Numbered from the stretch's first letter, positions 19,153 through 30,885 are shown. The stretch is 64,000 bases of DNA from Diplonema papillatum (GCA_030068145.1 JAPJBO010000016.1:124001-188000); one strand, 5' to 3'. Program-made: numbers and translations. Notes: generated by a model from the letters alone, not told the origin.

Positions 19153-19412
19153 TCACGATCCTCGCCTTGGTACTTCGGCCGTCCTTGCGACAGCGCCGGT
19201 TCCCCCTGGCTCGTCTCGTTCCGCTGCTCCGCCTCCAGGAGCCTCCAGGAGTGTCAGTGCCACCCCTCGCTCCCTCTGACTCCGAGCCGCCGCTGCTGCC
19301 AGGCTAGCCCGCTCTGCTGCATCTCCCGAGGCGGTCGAGCATCGACGATGGCGCCGCCGAAAGCGCCGCCATCGCCGTGATGTGTTCCCCCCGCTCCCTT
19401 GCCAGTCTCCCC

Positions 19413-19547
19413 CACGCTTTTTCGTCGTTGTTGCGTTAGTGGGGAGTCATTTGCAAGCAAATGAGTACCACACTATGCCAGCTTTTCGCTACGTGACTCC
19501 AGAAGGGTCACTTTTTCCGCGCTTTCGGCGCGGCGCAACTCTAGTCG
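19413..19547. repeat. Right direct repeat flanking the LINE (probable target duplication)
   Basis: This partner of 12026-12162 is identical apart from a 2-bp indel. The sequence continues on the right into CTTTTTCACAGTGTTTCACAG, while the left partner is preceded by CTCGCTTTTTCACG. This is consistent with one ancestral locus duplicated by the insertion. Confidence 0.85.
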
Positions 19548-20059
19548 CTTTTTCACAGTGTTTCACAGTTTCTCACGTGGTTCCACTTTCTTACACAAAC
19601 GTTCCCAAGAGCGACTGGTGATATCATGTGAAAGACATGGGAATTTTTGTGAAATTTGGTGTGTCTCCAATGTAGCCGGCCCCCCCATAGTTGCTAGTTA
19701 TGTCCGAGCTAGTTATTAATTTCACTAATCATTGAGCTAGTTAATAACTAGTGAACCCCCATAACTAGTGCGTCGTGTAGGGAAGACTCCAGTGAGACCT
19801 TCCCATTCTCATCGGTAAACTCATCCCTTCGGCAGGAAAGCTGCCCGGTCCCAAGTCACCTTCTATTTCCTTCCTTTTCCTGGGGTGGGTGGGTGGGGAA
19901 ATCGAAGGATAATGTTTGTTAGGTTTCGCTTCTGCGCTGGATCTTCGGTATATTCAAATTCAACAAGAAAAAGTCCTGCTTTGAAGGTACGTAAAACATT
20001 CCTGCAGCTCACCTCCTGAGCAACCCAGTTCTCGACATATCTGCCCCCCTCCAGCACTT
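19548..20059. other. Intergenic; AACTAGTTAT words
   Basis: Several copies of the palindromic word AACTAGTTA or GAGCTAGTTAT lie at 19690-19765, shared with 1.3-1.9 kb and 11.95 kb. No gene was recognised. It lies downstream of the NTF2-like gene on the minus strand. Confidence 0.5.
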
Positions 20060-23000
20060 TCAACTATCCTGCACGGATGGGACGTCATCGGTGCGAAGCC
20101 GTTCCTCGAGTCGCTGTTTGCGCATATATATGTGCAATGACGGACAAGGCTGCTGTGTGCACCCATCTGCTGACATGAAGGCAGCACATCTTCTCATGGG
20201 AACGGTAGACGCTGGCAACCGCCAGTTTGTCCCGCAGGCCCTGCACCGCAACAGGCACCACTTCCGCTTGATACGCAACGAATCCCATTGATTACACGTG
20301 CACGCAGGCATATCCCCACAACCTTCGTCGCCCTTATCTCCCTCATCGATCTCACCCTGCAACGGCTCCTGCTCAGCATGTCCAAACAAATTGAGGCTTG
20401 CAGTCGCCTGTGAACTAAACGGTATCACATTCCCCTGATTCGTGGCATCACTGCTATCAGTAGTTGGTCCCGGGCTTATGTCTACACCACCACCTTCCTG
20501 AACAGTCGGTGTCATCGTGCAGTAACCCCGAACAGACTGCGCGTCTTGTTTGGTGCTTTTCATCGCTTGCAGCCCAAGCTGTGTCAGTTCTTCGTGCGTG
20601 ACCGTCCGATCTTCTGGTCTGGAGGTACGGCGGTCATACCATTTTGCCTGTTCCCAGCCGAGCTTGAACCCACCCATAGACTGCGCGAAAACGCTTAATG
20701 CGTCGTGCGTTGCGGTTGTGTCCTTATCGGAATCAAGTTCCGGGTCGATGCCGGTATTCGGATCTACAACGGGAGCAGATCCCGCACACAGATTCTCCCT
20801 GCCGAGATGCTGCGTGTCCACAGCCCAGGTTCGGAGCCACGTAGGGTCTGCTGTCGGTGGCCCTAAGTCCGGCTTTTTGACAATCGGGGAGGATGCGGCC
20901 TTAGCCAGGTTAGACACCGTTTTCCAAGGCGAGCGGCCATCAACGGTGTCAGATGGAGACGGCGCTACGGTGGCGGTGCCTGCCCAGTTGGTGCTGGGCG
21001 TTGAAGCACAGCTGTTGGTCGCATTCGATTCAGAGCTCCCCGCTGAGCATGGCCTGCTTTTCGTTGCAGCCGCGTGCTGTTCAAGTTTAGAACATTCTTT
21101 GTCCTTGCGAAGCGTGTTCCCAGTTGCCGACGTGCAGCTCGTGTTGCCCCTGTTGCCGTTTGTGCTACTGGCAGGCTGCTCACACGAATAGCACCTGTCG
21201 CCCAGGACGGAGGCATGGGTTTTTTGAGTGTGCTGTTGGTGCTGAAGTCGCGGTTGATGAGTCTGGTGTTGCTGCTGCAGTCCCGCCGCATGCTGCAAGC
21301 TTGGCTGAGGAACTCCCACAGCTGCCTGCGGGGCATGCGCGAGGGACACGCGATTGACAACCGAAACGTAGTACGGCACAGCCAGGGGCGGACCTTCAGG
21401 TGGGAAGCCGTGAGTACCCAGCGAAGGCAGAGGCTGTCCAAACGGTATCGCGGGTTGCGCTGCGACAGAGTGCTTGGCGGAAACAGGTTTGGCTGTCACA
21501 GGTTGACCAGCAATGTCTCGGACGACGACGCCGTGCGCTCCACCGAAAGTTGCAACCGGGGGACGCCATGCTGTCATGCGTGGCACGCTTTGGCTACTAG
21601 CTACAGGACGAGCCGTAACAACTGGTGTCGCCTTCCCAACAGCTGTGCTCACCTCGTCTGTGACTGTGTTCCTCTTCCTGCTTCCACCCGCCCGGCTTCC
21701 GTGCGGTGTGTGTTCGTTGCCGTTGCTTAGTTGGACTTCGCTGTTATTTGCATGATCCTTACTCGAGAGTTCCGTCCCGGGTTGCATACTCCGGCTTTGC
21801 ATTGGAACTGCAGCAGCTTGGTTATCGAAAGATCCAGATTGCTTGAAACTGCCTTGTGAGCACGCTCCACTACCAACTGCAACCGCAACCGCGGCAGGCG
21901 AGGCGCTGCCGCTGCTTGCGGCGGCCTGCGGCCGTTCGAGCTTCGCGTCCCCCGCCGCAATCTCGGTTCCGGATGCGTTAAACGCCGCTGCGATGCTGTC
22001 GTGGATTCCTTGCGCCACGACCACCCGACACGATTCGGTCCCGCCGCCGGCGTCGCTGCCTACGTCTGCTTGCGACCCGGGAGGAATGAACGCGCCAGCC
22101 GATGACATCGGCGAAGAAGCGTCGACGCGTGCAGTTGCGGCAGCAGAAGTAGGAGGAGGGGCACCGCTGGACCTGCTGCCGCTCTTCTTCTCCGAAGTGC
22201 AGATCCTTTCCGCGTGGCTCTGCTGGTGGTGGGGCCTGCTCGGAGTGTTGGGGACGGCGGCAAGCATGGAAGACAAGTCGTCGTGGTTGAGAGCGGCGAG
22301 GCCGATGTAAGTCAACGGGGCGCCCGGCCCCGGGCCCAAGGCGAACGAATAAATTCGAGCGCGGATCTCGGGTGACCGTCCGGCGCGTGCGATTCGCAAG
22401 TTGGCAAAAACCGCGCCCTTTCCGCTCCGGATGTCCAGGCGTCGATTTTCCCACGTGACCTCAGCGCCTTCGCCCCATATATTTCGAACGACGTGCTGGT
22501 ACAAATGGAGGAGTGCCTTCTTGCCGGTGCACGTTTTGCTGACGCCAAAGCCGTTTGTGACTTTCATCGCAACGTGATCCGAGACCTTTTGATTCAGCCA
22601 CGTGGCGAGTCCGCCCCCGTTGGTCGATCGCATCAAATCGCTGATGTGGGAGGCCATGACATCGAAGGTCTCTTCCGGTGTTAGCTCCCCTAGGTATTCG
22701 CCTTCTGGCATGTGGTCACTGAGAGCGAGCGATGTACCGAACCCTCCTCTCTCCTCGTCTTGTGCTTTGGTGAGTTCGACGAGTCGTTTAGCGGCCGAAA
22801 GCGAGGTTGCGAACTTCGACAAATCCTCGGCACCGACCGGCTTCTGAGTGATGCGTTTGGCGAGACCGTCGGCACCTGCCACCAAGCAATAACATCGACG
22901 GGTGACTGTCGCGCCTTCTGCATGTCCGCTCTGCCTAAGCGTTTCATTAACGAAGCAAGTAGCGTCGCCACTAATATCACTGTGGAAGTCCATTTCAGAC

Positions 23001-23260
23001 CAGGTTACATCTGGATCCTCCCCCCACGGGCCCCGTGCCGAGAGCAGCTGGTTGTAGAACGCCTTCAGCATCGTTTTCCCAGTCAGCTCTTGCACTTCAC
23101 CTCCTGATTCCAAAGCGAACACGGCATCGTCGGCTGCGCATGCATCGCACCACGACCCGTACGTCCGCTCGGACATCGCGCAAAACATCTTCGCAAGCAA
23201 CTGCCGCAGCAACGTGTCATTCTGGACGGGTTGCCCGCCCTGTGTCGTCCCGGCATGCAT
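20060..23260 (-). CDS. Tandem NTF2-like protein with C-terminal zinc-ribbon/CCCH module
   Basis: A 1066-codon uninterrupted frame starts at an ATG and looks like a host gene. The N terminus has two repeats of an alpha+beta type resembling NTF2/SnoaL-like folds. The first (about 15-150) has YGSWC, a GPW (77-79), RRCYCL (121-126) and QKP (139-141). The second (about 195-340) is introduced by MPEGEYLGELTPEET. Both align with the gene at 42.3-43.9 kb. A long low-complexity Ser/Ala/Gln/Thr region (about 350-980) follows. The C terminus holds C987-x-C989, C1002, C1006-x2-C1009 and then C1025-x8-C1034-x4-C1039-x3-H1043, a CCCH finger pattern, ending in RKQRLEER. The module is shared with 33.7-34.2 kb. 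CCCH fingers often bind RNA, so an RNA-binding adaptor is an inference. A retroelement leader lies about 145 bp upstream. Function unknown. Confidence 0.75.
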   Translation of the reverse strand: MHAGTTQGGQPVQNDTLLRQLLAKMFCAMSERTYGSWCDACAADDAVFALESGGEVQELTGKTMLKAFYNQLLSARGPWGEDPDVTWSEMDFHSDISGDATCFVNETLRQSGHAEGATVTRRCYCLVAGADGLAKRITQKPVGAEDLSKFATSLSAAKRLVELTKAQDEERGGFGTSLALSDHMPEGEYLGELTPEETFDVMASHISDLMRSTNGGGLATWLNQKVSDHVAMKVTNGFGVSKTCTGKKALLHLYQHVVRNIWGEGAEVTWENRRLDIRSGKGAVFANLRIARAGRSPEIRARIYSFALGPGPGAPLTYIGLAALNHDDLSSMLAAVPNTPSRPHHQQSHAERICTSEKKSGSRSSGAPPPTSAAATARVDASSPMSSAGAFIPPGSQADVGSDAGGGTESCRVVVAQGIHDSIAAAFNASGTEIAAGDAKLERPQAAASSGSASPAAVAVAVGSGACSQGSFKQSGSFDNQAAAVPMQSRSMQPGTELSSKDHANNSEVQLSNGNEHTPHGSRAGGSRKRNTVTDEVSTAVGKATPVVTARPVASSQSVPRMTAWRPPVATFGGAHGVVVRDIAGQPVTAKPVSAKHSVAAQPAIPFGQPLPSLGTHGFPPEGPPLAVPYYVSVVNRVSLAHAPQAAVGVPQPSLQHAAGLQQQHQTHQPRLQHQQHTQKTHASVLGDRCYSCEQPASSTNGNRGNTSCTSATGNTLRKDKECSKLEQHAAATKSRPCSAGSSESNATNSCASTPSTNWAGTATVAPSPSDTVDGRSPWKTVSNLAKAASSPIVKKPDLGPPTADPTWLRTWAVDTQHLGRENLCAGSAPVVDPNTGIDPELDSDKDTTATHDALSVFAQSMGGFKLGWEQAKWYDRRTSRPEDRTVTHEELTQLGLQAMKSTKQDAQSVRGYCTMTPTVQEGGGVDISPGPTTDSSDATNQGNVIPFSSQATASLNLFGHAEQEPLQGEIDEGDKGDEGCGDMPACTCNQWDSLRIKRKWCLLRCRACGTNWRLPASTVPMRRCAAFMSADGCTQQPCPSLHIYMRKQRLEERLRTDDVPSVQDS

Positions 23261-23403
23261 CCTTCTCGTAGCTACGCCCGCGTCTACTGGAGCCCTCCGC
23301 CTTGCGTCATTTGCAGTTTTGCCACTGTTTCTTCCCCCTTCTTTTGTGCCTGAGCGAAACGAAAGGTAACAACCACGGCTTCGTTTTTGCCTGTATCTAA
23401 TAA
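23261..23403 (-). other. Short 5' region of the NTF2-like gene
   Basis: These 143 bp lie between the start ATG and the retroelement-derived leader. No TATA-like box or initiator could be singled out. Confidence 0.4.
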
Positions 23404-23560
23404 TTCGAGACTGGAGGTCCTATGAACATGCAATGTGAATAGACTCTATTCGAGCCAACCCGGCCTTTAATGTTGCGAAAGCGTACAGTTTTTGGACTAG
23501 ATAATAGTGCGGAGCAAGCTTTTTCCCCTGCCAAAAAAAAAAAAAAAAAAGCCAGAATGC

Positions 23561-23632
23561 ATAGGGGTGGCAGAGTGAGCGAGCGTCAGCCTTCAGGCAG
23601 GTAGGTCCGGGTTCGAACCCCGCCCATCACAC
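23561..23632 (+). ncRNA. tRNA-like sequence (A box and B box), copy 1
   Basis: TGGCAGAGTGAGC (23568-23580) resembles a tRNA A box and GGTTCGAACC (23610-23619) matches the B box. A CAGCCTTCAGGCAG arm lies between. The acceptor stem does not pair, so it is a tRNA-derived or pol III-promoter-like sequence rather than a working tRNA. It is read in the opposite sense to the NTF2-like gene. Confidence 0.55.
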
Positions 23633-23809
23633 TTTTTCGGTCGAAGATTGTTTCGAGGTTTGCTGCGTTTCGGGGTCCAATGTGCCCGAAAATTGCGTTT
23701 TTTGCGGAGTTTCTCAGTATCTTGCGGTATTTTGTCACCACGGAAAACGGAGTCGGGGGGGTCTTCCCCCCGGGTACTGGCGCCGAACTTAAACTTGCTA
23801 CCACACGCC

Positions 23810-23965
23810 GAACTGATCACCAGAACCCGAACTTTGCTTCGCCCGAATAGCTTCACCAGAACTTAGCTTCACCCGAACTTTGCTTCGCCCGAACTTTGGT
23901 CACCAGATATTTGCATCACCCAAACTTAGCATCGCCCGAACTTAGCTGTTTCCCGAACTTTAACA
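23810..23965. repeat. GCCCGAACTTTGCTTC tandem repeat, short block
   Basis: Degenerate 16-17-bp units of CGCCCGAACTTAGCTT type. The same satellite is longer at 38668-39120 in the second copy of the leader. Confidence 0.85.
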
Positions 23966-24012
23966 GCCAGCTGCCTCCAGTCTCGCCCCGCGCCGGCCTT
24001 TAGCCGAGCGCA

Positions 24013-27000
24013 CTCAGGGCTTACCGCAAAATTTTGCTGTCGTTTTGTTGCCTTCTTTATTCCATGCACAACGCGTGCCGCACGGACCCAACGGCGGCAT
24101 ATAGCTCCTTGAAAATGTCCACATGAAACAACTGCGAAGGAAAATCGCCGTAACTCGATCGTTTTTCGATCGTTTTTGGTTTTTTTTTCCAGGCCAAAAT
24201 CACGAATTCTCGTAAACGATCGTTTCCAATCCGTGAATCGGTGTAAGGAGTCCCAAAACGAGCTGTCGGTAGACGAACGGCCGGAAACCAGGGTGGACAT
24301 ACAACCACTGCAAGAGGGAAATACGTCGCGGAGAGAGAACCCCATCACATGGCACCAGAGCAGAGACCCGGTCACGTTCCACACGCAAACGGGAGCCGCA
24401 CTGAACCCCCGAGATTTAATCGCACGGTGAGATCTTACGCATTTGTCATGCCGGATGGATACTGCACCTGATGACATGACGACAAGGAGAACCTGCTGTA
24501 CCACGGGAGCAACTCCAGGCTTTTTCCTGGCAGCCGCGAATTCGGGGGTCAGGGGCCCCCCAAACAACGGGGGGCGGTACGGTACAGTACCTCAGGAGCT
24601 AAATTGTCGATGGCTGCTTCAACTGGGGCCGAGCACTGCGCCGACGACCCCCGCACTAAAACGGTTGCTGGCCAGCACTGCTGGCCGGGAAGATCGAGGG
24701 CTCAACGGAGCAACTGAAGGCAGAGCAACTCGTGATCGAGTGCGCACCGGAGCATGCTGACCGGCAGCCACACGAGCCGTGAGCTGCAACGCCGCGGCCA
24801 TGATGGCGATCGCCACTTGACCGAAATGTCCTTTCTTCGAGCCGTAGCTCAAGTTCTCACTGACTGCGCCAGTAGCAAACCCGGATGTTGGGGCTACGCC
24901 AACTCGACTCGGACACCCGCCTAGAACAGCCAATCAGAAAATCCCGGGGCACAGGGGACCCTACGGCGAGGCGGTGAAATAACGAAGCTCGCTTGAATGC
25001 CCTCTAGCTAGCATCCGGCAAGAGCAAGCATCACAGCCGTATTTGAAGGAGTGGGCAAAGGCTCACCTTGTCAGAAGACAGAACCACATCCGAGAACGTG
25101 ACTTAAGACTTGGAAATGATGGTTCATCGGAAAGATACGAGGGGTTAATCTGCTTGCTCTAGGCTCCTCGGTTCCCGTAGTATCTGGAAGGTTTGTGGCA
25201 ATCGGTGCCTGTCCATGGGCAGCACTGAATTTGCGGTTCCACCGGACAGCTGCCGGACAGCTTCTTGACCGGGCATCGCGGCACTGAATGCAGAACCCGC
25301 ACACCTCTGACAGACAGGAACCACTATTTTCCAAAGCCTCCATGAGCTATCAGCGTCGAAACTGACACGGTCAACCTGAGAACAAGCTCCTTTGTGCTTG
25401 ACCCAACGGTGCAGGAACCTACTTATTTCTAGATTGTTTCTGCTGGTTTTGACTCAACGCAACCTCGACTGTTTCCGGGTTTGTACCGAGTTTTTACCGG
25501 CCATATGGACCACATCATCTAAGTACCACTGCTCGATATCAAACGCGCCACCTAACCTTCAAAAAATCATGGTTCTTTTAGATTGCCCGCGATCGTGACC
25601 GTTATAACCCGCAGTCTCACCGAAGTAAAAAGGGTGCGCCCTTTCCATGGGGTCCAGGGGCATGGTCCCCGTCTCCGCGTCCGTTTGTCGTACACGCGCT
25701 CTGACCAGTATTTCGACCTTCTGCACCACGCGTAGCACTGCATGTACCAGATGTAAAGAACGGCAAAATGACAACTACGCGAGGCAAAAGGGAGAGCTTC
25801 CGAAACGCACCCGCGACAAGACATGACATCCATTGAGCCCCACATGAATCAAGAAGCCACATTGTACTTTGTGATATCTCACAGTTTCGCTGGAATACAA
25901 CGACGAGGTTTCTTGCTCTGAAATCCACTGACCGACATCTGTCTGTGTGAATCGTTGAATTATGGTTTGCTTCACGTGGTTCGTACAACAAATGGAATGC
26001 ATCCGCTCTGTGCGGAACTCCCAGCAAACTTGCTTAATTTGTGTAAAGAAAAATGAGGTGGGTTGTTGCTCCTCGGAGGTTGATTTTTGGGCACCCTTAC
26101 TCGGCCATCAATACTTTCGTTCGAACTATCATGTAATGTTCCCTGACGGGGTTCTTCGTGTTGGCCTCCCTGACTGTCGAGTACGCGAGCAAGACCGCCC
26201 CTGGATTTATGCGTACACATACCGCGGAGCAACAACAGAACAATTTGCCGAAGCAAAAAATAAAAAAAAGAGAGAGACGAATTCGAGTGCAGGCACCATA
26301 TCTGCGGGAAGTATCCGGTCGCCTCACTACCCCGTTCTACTACCCCGCTACTACGGCGGGCAAAAGAAGAAAGCAAAAAACAAGGAGTGGGAACTCAATG
26401 GAAAGGATACACACGGCCGGTTGGCATTCGCTTTCTCCCGCCGTGGTAAAACCGGGTGGGAAGTACTAGAACAGGGAGATGGCGCTGCGGCAGTCTCGAT
26501 TCCTCAGTCTCGTGCAAGGAGCTGTTGAACGAGTTTCTCTGGCACTCTACAAATCTGGCGCAGAGCCTGCAAGAAGGTCTGTGTCTGGATTCTGTCGCTG
26601 GCACAATGCCGCTGCCAAAAAGATCTGTGCTTGTGTCGGGGCTGTTCCTGCTGTCGGTGGATGAAGCTCAGGCCGAAGGCCTGTAAGCCAGGATGGAGCG
26701 TGAAAAAGTTTCGGGTGATGCTGAATTTGGCGTCGTTACCAGGGGGAAATATTAATGTCTTGACAGAACACTGTCTCGAAGGTACGGGCTCCGTTCAGCT
26801 CGGCGCTAATGGCACCGATGAACAGAAACACGGGGTGTGGGGATCACCCACGGAATCGTCAACATGGGAGTGCTCGGTAGATGTATAACGACGCTCCATC
26901 CTCGGAAAGTAGCTTTGACCTACAGTTCAGGAGCAAGAAAGAAAACGAGAACAAGGGAGGAAATAAAAACATGAAAGGGTGCGTACCTTTACTCGGGAAA

Positions 27001-27921
27001 GGAGCTTGGGCGAGATCACCGGGTAATAGGGAGGTGTCCATGACAGGTAAAGTAATAAGGAACCGGACAGTCGGGGAAAAATGGGGCTGGGAAAATGGGA
27101 TACCGCTTGTTTGTTGTGAGTGCGTACATTGTACGATCTTGAGTGATGGAGATGCCCTCTGCTACGCGCTGCCGTACCAGTCAGTTTGATCTATCCGTTG
27201 CGTCAGCCACCAACAGTTGCTGAGTGCATCTACCGGAGGAAACCCTCAAACTGTTTGGGTCAGTACTTTTTTTTGACAGCCAGAATAACTTCAGCACCCC
27301 TATCTTCTTAGAAGCGCCGCACTGGTTCAGCATGCAGGAATCCTAGTTGCAAGAGGGCTTTCACGCCGCGCGAGTTGCGGGTCGGTGTAAACAGGCAGGA
27401 GGGGGAGAGAGAATCGAAAGTGCCCCCGGGGCAAAATGGCGTAGTCCAGTGCTAATAGTTGAGTCACAGCGCTTCACAGAGGGCTCTATTTCCCATGACC
27501 ACTTTACACAGGAGATCGTTCTCGTGTGTTCGGAGAGCCAAACAGAAAGTCCGTTCTCGTGTGTCGGCTCTCCGTGTGTACTGAGGGATCAGGATTCGAA
27601 TACTTTGGTCCGGCTCCATGCCAGCCACCCCGGAGTGGAAGCGGGCAATGTAGTGCGAACCCCCAGGGTCTTGGATAAAGATTTTCCGTCCGTCCGGCTT
27701 CCGCGGAGCGACGGATTGCCGCGTTTGTATACACATACTTCGACGTACGGGTTCTCTTCATCGTCCGTTCCGACTCTCCATACCAAGAGTTGTCACAAAA
27801 CGCCGGCAGAGGGCACGACGTTGAAGGGGCTTAACACCCCTTCCATCAGAATACATCGCCTGCTGCAAGCTCTTACGTGGGTCTTGTCAAAAACGGATAT
27901 GCTCTCCTGCACTCCACACAG
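24013..27921. other. No recognisable gene (3.9 kb)
   Basis: Frames on both strands are short (under about 200 codons), overlap each other and show no motif. No hairpin or tandem repeat of note was seen apart from A/T runs near 24175-24190 and 27265-27275. Spliced genes with short exons cannot be excluded by eye. Confidence 0.4.
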
Positions 27922-28330
27922 CCCTATCTGAATGGAGTGGACGGGCTCAATGAGCTACTATTTCCTCTCTCGTGATTGCCGTACTGTTGGCTGCAGAGCC
28001 CACCGCATCGCTTCTCCATCGAGGGCAAGGATAGAGGCGGTGCCCGATGAATCAGCGGAGCGGGGGTGTCTGCCTGCAAGCCTCGCGTTCCACTCCTACC
28101 AGAGCAGAGCGCGCGAGCCAGTCTAAGTAAATGCCGCGTACAAGGCGGTTCTTTCACGCACAAGCCCTATCAGAATGGAGTGGACCTCATCCAAAAAAAA
28201 CACCTGACTGCCGTACTCTTCGCTGGCTGCGGAGCCCACCGCATTGTTTCTCCATCGAGAGCGAGGATAGAAGCGGTGCCCGATGAATCAGCGAAGCGGG
28301 GACACCTGCCAGCGAGCCAAGTCAGCGTGT
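27922..28330. repeat. Two diverged tandem copies of a ~240-bp unit
   Basis: GCCCTATCTGAATGGAGTGG (27922) recurs as GCCCTATCAGAATGGAGTGG (28165). GAGCCCACCGCAT, TTCTCCATCGAG and GCGGTGCCCGATGAATCAGC also recur in register. The spacers differ, so the duplication is old. Confidence 0.85.
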
Positions 28331-30120
28331 CGTAGCACGCATATACTTTTGTAACCAGTGGACATGGTACATTCTTGTGATTTTGGCCGGGCCCCTTGGC
28401 CCCGATGCCTTTCAGACTGCTCCATGGCACTGGCGCTGAATCCGTTTAAGCAACACTGACTAGCCATGTGATTCCTGGCCCCTCCACCGCCCGAGTTTGA
28501 TGCAGCTAATGTATGGGAGTGCGACGTAGACTCATTTGCCGCCCAGACCCCATGTCTGACAGCAATACTAACCGATGCTTCCGGCATTCTTACAAACACC
28601 GTAGGAAGTGAGAGAAAAAGAAAGATTATTCGAAAAATGCGGAAACGAATACCGGTATTGCACACCGGAAAAATGAGTGAGGGTGGGGAAAAACTGGATC
28701 GAAGCAATACTCGGGACACTCTTGAGTGAGAAGCACGCTGCTAGGGCGCAACCAGGCGCCTTAGCACGTCACCTGCTGATACCACCTTGTGCAGATGATG
28801 TGTGTAGTTTGCAGTACGAGCACCACATCACAGTACGAGTACTACGGTGCATACAGAAAACGGTGTGTGTATCAGGGGGCTGTGGGAAAGGGGTTCCAAT
28901 CCTTCGAGGAAGCTGCCTGGCAACTCGGTGCGCGGGCGGAAACCTCTTCGGCCCCTCACTTGAGAGTTGAGGGGCCGAAGAGGGCATCGTTACTTCTAGT
29001 TGGAATTGATCAGGGTATTTCTGAAAATTGCGGACAGCCTCCCCTTTTCGTCCAAGAACGTTGTGGTGCATCATCATCATCTGAAGTGTCCCGCATACCG
29101 CTGCTCCTACTGCTTTTTAGAGTGGACGCGCTCTGAAACTCCGGGGTTTTAAAGTCGCCGGGTGTTTTTAGCGTTATTTGTGGATTTTTACTTTCTTTTT
29201 GTCGCCGGCGAGATCCAGTCCTTTTCTTTTTAGGCCCCTAGCTTAATGCGCTGGTTTAAATCAAGGGGCACAAACTGGGGCGGTTACGCAAGACGTTGCA
29301 GGGGTTGCAATCTCACTCCGCCGGCAGGGTGAACATTTTTTTCGGTTAGGTGCATGTACTTCTTTCCCGTTCGCTCGAGCCCGGCCTTCTCCTTCCAGAA
29401 AAGAGCCGTCACGAAGTCGTGAAAGGTGCACACGAAGGTCTTCACGAAACACGTGATACTGGAAAAAAAAAAAAAAAGGCATGGCCCCTTGTCAGGACCA
29501 TGACCATGCAGAGGCGAACGGAATGTGTAATTATTGTCGTGTGCGTTTCTTTTTTCTCGTTGCACACGAGGTGAAACAACTCTTGTCGAAGACGCTTGTA
29601 CCAGATGTATCGATAAACTGTAGTATTTCTTCCGAAGCAGGGTCTCCTACCCTGAAGAAATCATCACGTAGTACCCTGGCGAGGGCGAACTTGGAGACAA
29701 TCTTACTGGCAACCCCTGCACGGATCGTCTGTTCAATTTCTGCAGGCTATTCCAGATGCTTAGTGCAGTGGACTCCTAGGCACAGTATCCCTTTCGATTT
29801 CTGCTCCGAGGATTTTTACCACCCCGGCTAAGCGCACACCGAGACAGACTTAGGCAAGCCCTTGGAGGCCTTTGGACCCGCCACCAGCCGGGAAAATCCG
29901 CGGCGACGGCCTTCGAGAGGCTCGAAATTGTGCGACGCCGGGAGTACGGATCTTTCACGTCCTGGAAACTCAAATACCTTGCTGAGGATTAACGCACCTA
30001 ATGGTACGAGTCATTGAACGCGATGCCAACACAAATAAGCCCCATCCCATCCTGATAGACCATAGATGGCAGCTCCAACCTGAGCCAAAATCCTGGACGT
30101 GGTTTCAGGTGGAAAATTTG
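28331..30120. other. No recognisable gene (1.8 kb)
   Basis: The stretch contains a GAGGCCGAAGAGG-type inverted pair near 28948-28985 (CTTCGGCCCCTCA / TGAGGGGCCGAAG) and an A15 run at 29463-29477. No coding motif was recognised. Confidence 0.4.
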
Positions 30121-30206
30121 GCAAATGATCATGATCAGAAGTTCCTACTTGGGCGGTTCAGCTTTTAGCCATATGCAATGTGTGAGGACATTGCATGTGG
30201 CTAAAA
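30121..30206. repeat. Dispersed repeat with terminal hairpin, copy 1
   Basis: GCAAATGATCATGATCAGAA and CGGGCGGTTCAG-type words are shared with 56680-56742. The segment ends in a near-perfect hairpin at 30163-30206 (TTTTAGCCATATGCAATGT and its complement with one mismatch). The GCATGTGGCTAAAA end also occurs before an A tract at 39238-39262, so this may be the 3' end of a short retroposon. Confidence 0.7.
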
Positions 30207-30885
30207 CGAAAAAGATTGCGACGCATAATAGAAATCGACACAAGTGGGGCAAGCACAATAATTGGCAAGAGCTGCATATGTCTCACGGTTGACTTTTGTC
30301 TTCCTTCTTTTTTTCAGAGACTGGTTTTCGAAGTGCACATGAGACGATGCCCAACGGGGAAAGGGGGGGTTTCGGCAGAAAGACTTTGTGGCAAAGTTGC
30401 AACAATGCTGTGCATGCTCACACGGGGTACAGGTCGCAAACCCCACGTGCACAGCATCGAGATTTGCCAGAATCCTTCTGCCCAAACCGTCCTCCCCCTT
30501 TCGGCATCCCACCATGTTATTCTGTGGTGAACGTATCAGTTGGACTTTTGGCGACTACTTGCCGGCAAGGCGGAGATTCTCCTGATCGAGGCGGGATAAA
30601 GGGGGGCCCGCCTCCCATATTTTTTCACGGACAGATGACGGCGTGGCAAACCAACTATATATGCCCTACCAAACCTTTCGGGTGCTGGCGCAACTGCGTT
30701 TACCTGCTTTCGGGTAGCAGTGGGGATGTGACGTAGGAGCTCAGCATCGACCAGCCGACGACAGGCCCTCAGCCCCGGTCACAGCTTCGTCCCCCGGATC
30801 CCCCCCCCCCATGCCGAACAATGTCCGCCAAAGTCGAGCTGACACGTTGCCTGTCTGGCCTTTTTTATTTTTATGCTGAGGCGGC
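30207..30885. other. No recognisable gene
   Basis: Frames are short and without motif. A GGCGGGATAAAGGGGGGCCC run is at 30590-30609 and a C9 run is near 30800. Confidence 0.4.

Larger units (their letters stand above)
12163..19412 (-). mobile_element. Near full-length LINE (non-LTR retrotransposon)
   Basis: A 7.25-kb element on the minus strand has ORF1 (17347 to about 19152), an APE-type endonuclease segment (16592-17443) and an RT ORF (12104-16585). It is bounded by direct repeats of about 136 bp. The order ORF1-EN-RT with overlapping ORF1/EN ends is typical of APE-type LINEs. No poly(A) is visible at the 3' (left) end, where coding sequence continues into the target repeat. The near identity of the two direct repeats argues for a recent insertion. 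Defects are an in-frame TAA between EN and RT and an EN catalytic Asp replaced by Asn. Confidence 0.9.
23404..24012 (-). mobile_element. Solo copy of a DIRS-like leader region (fossil)
   Basis: This matches, part by part, the segment 37731-39168 that lies immediately upstream of the gag-like frame of fossil 2. The shared parts are TTCGAGACTGGAGGTCC, CATGCAATGTGAATAG, CGAGCCAACCCGGC, the tRNA-like block, TTTCGGGGTC plus TGTGCCCGAAAATTGCG, the GCCCGAACTT satellite and CTCCAGTCTCGCC plus TTAGCCGAGCGCAC. The satellite is much shorter here. No gag or pol follows; the NTF2-like gene does. Confidence 0.8.

Noticed and set aside
18788-19156. Ala-Thr repeat protein on the minus strand
   Set aside because: It is an alternative frame of the CAG/CAA tract; the Gln frame is the one joined to ORF1.
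23561-23632. Functional tRNA gene
   Set aside because: Acceptor stem does not pair and the anticodon loop is not standard; kept only as tRNA-like.
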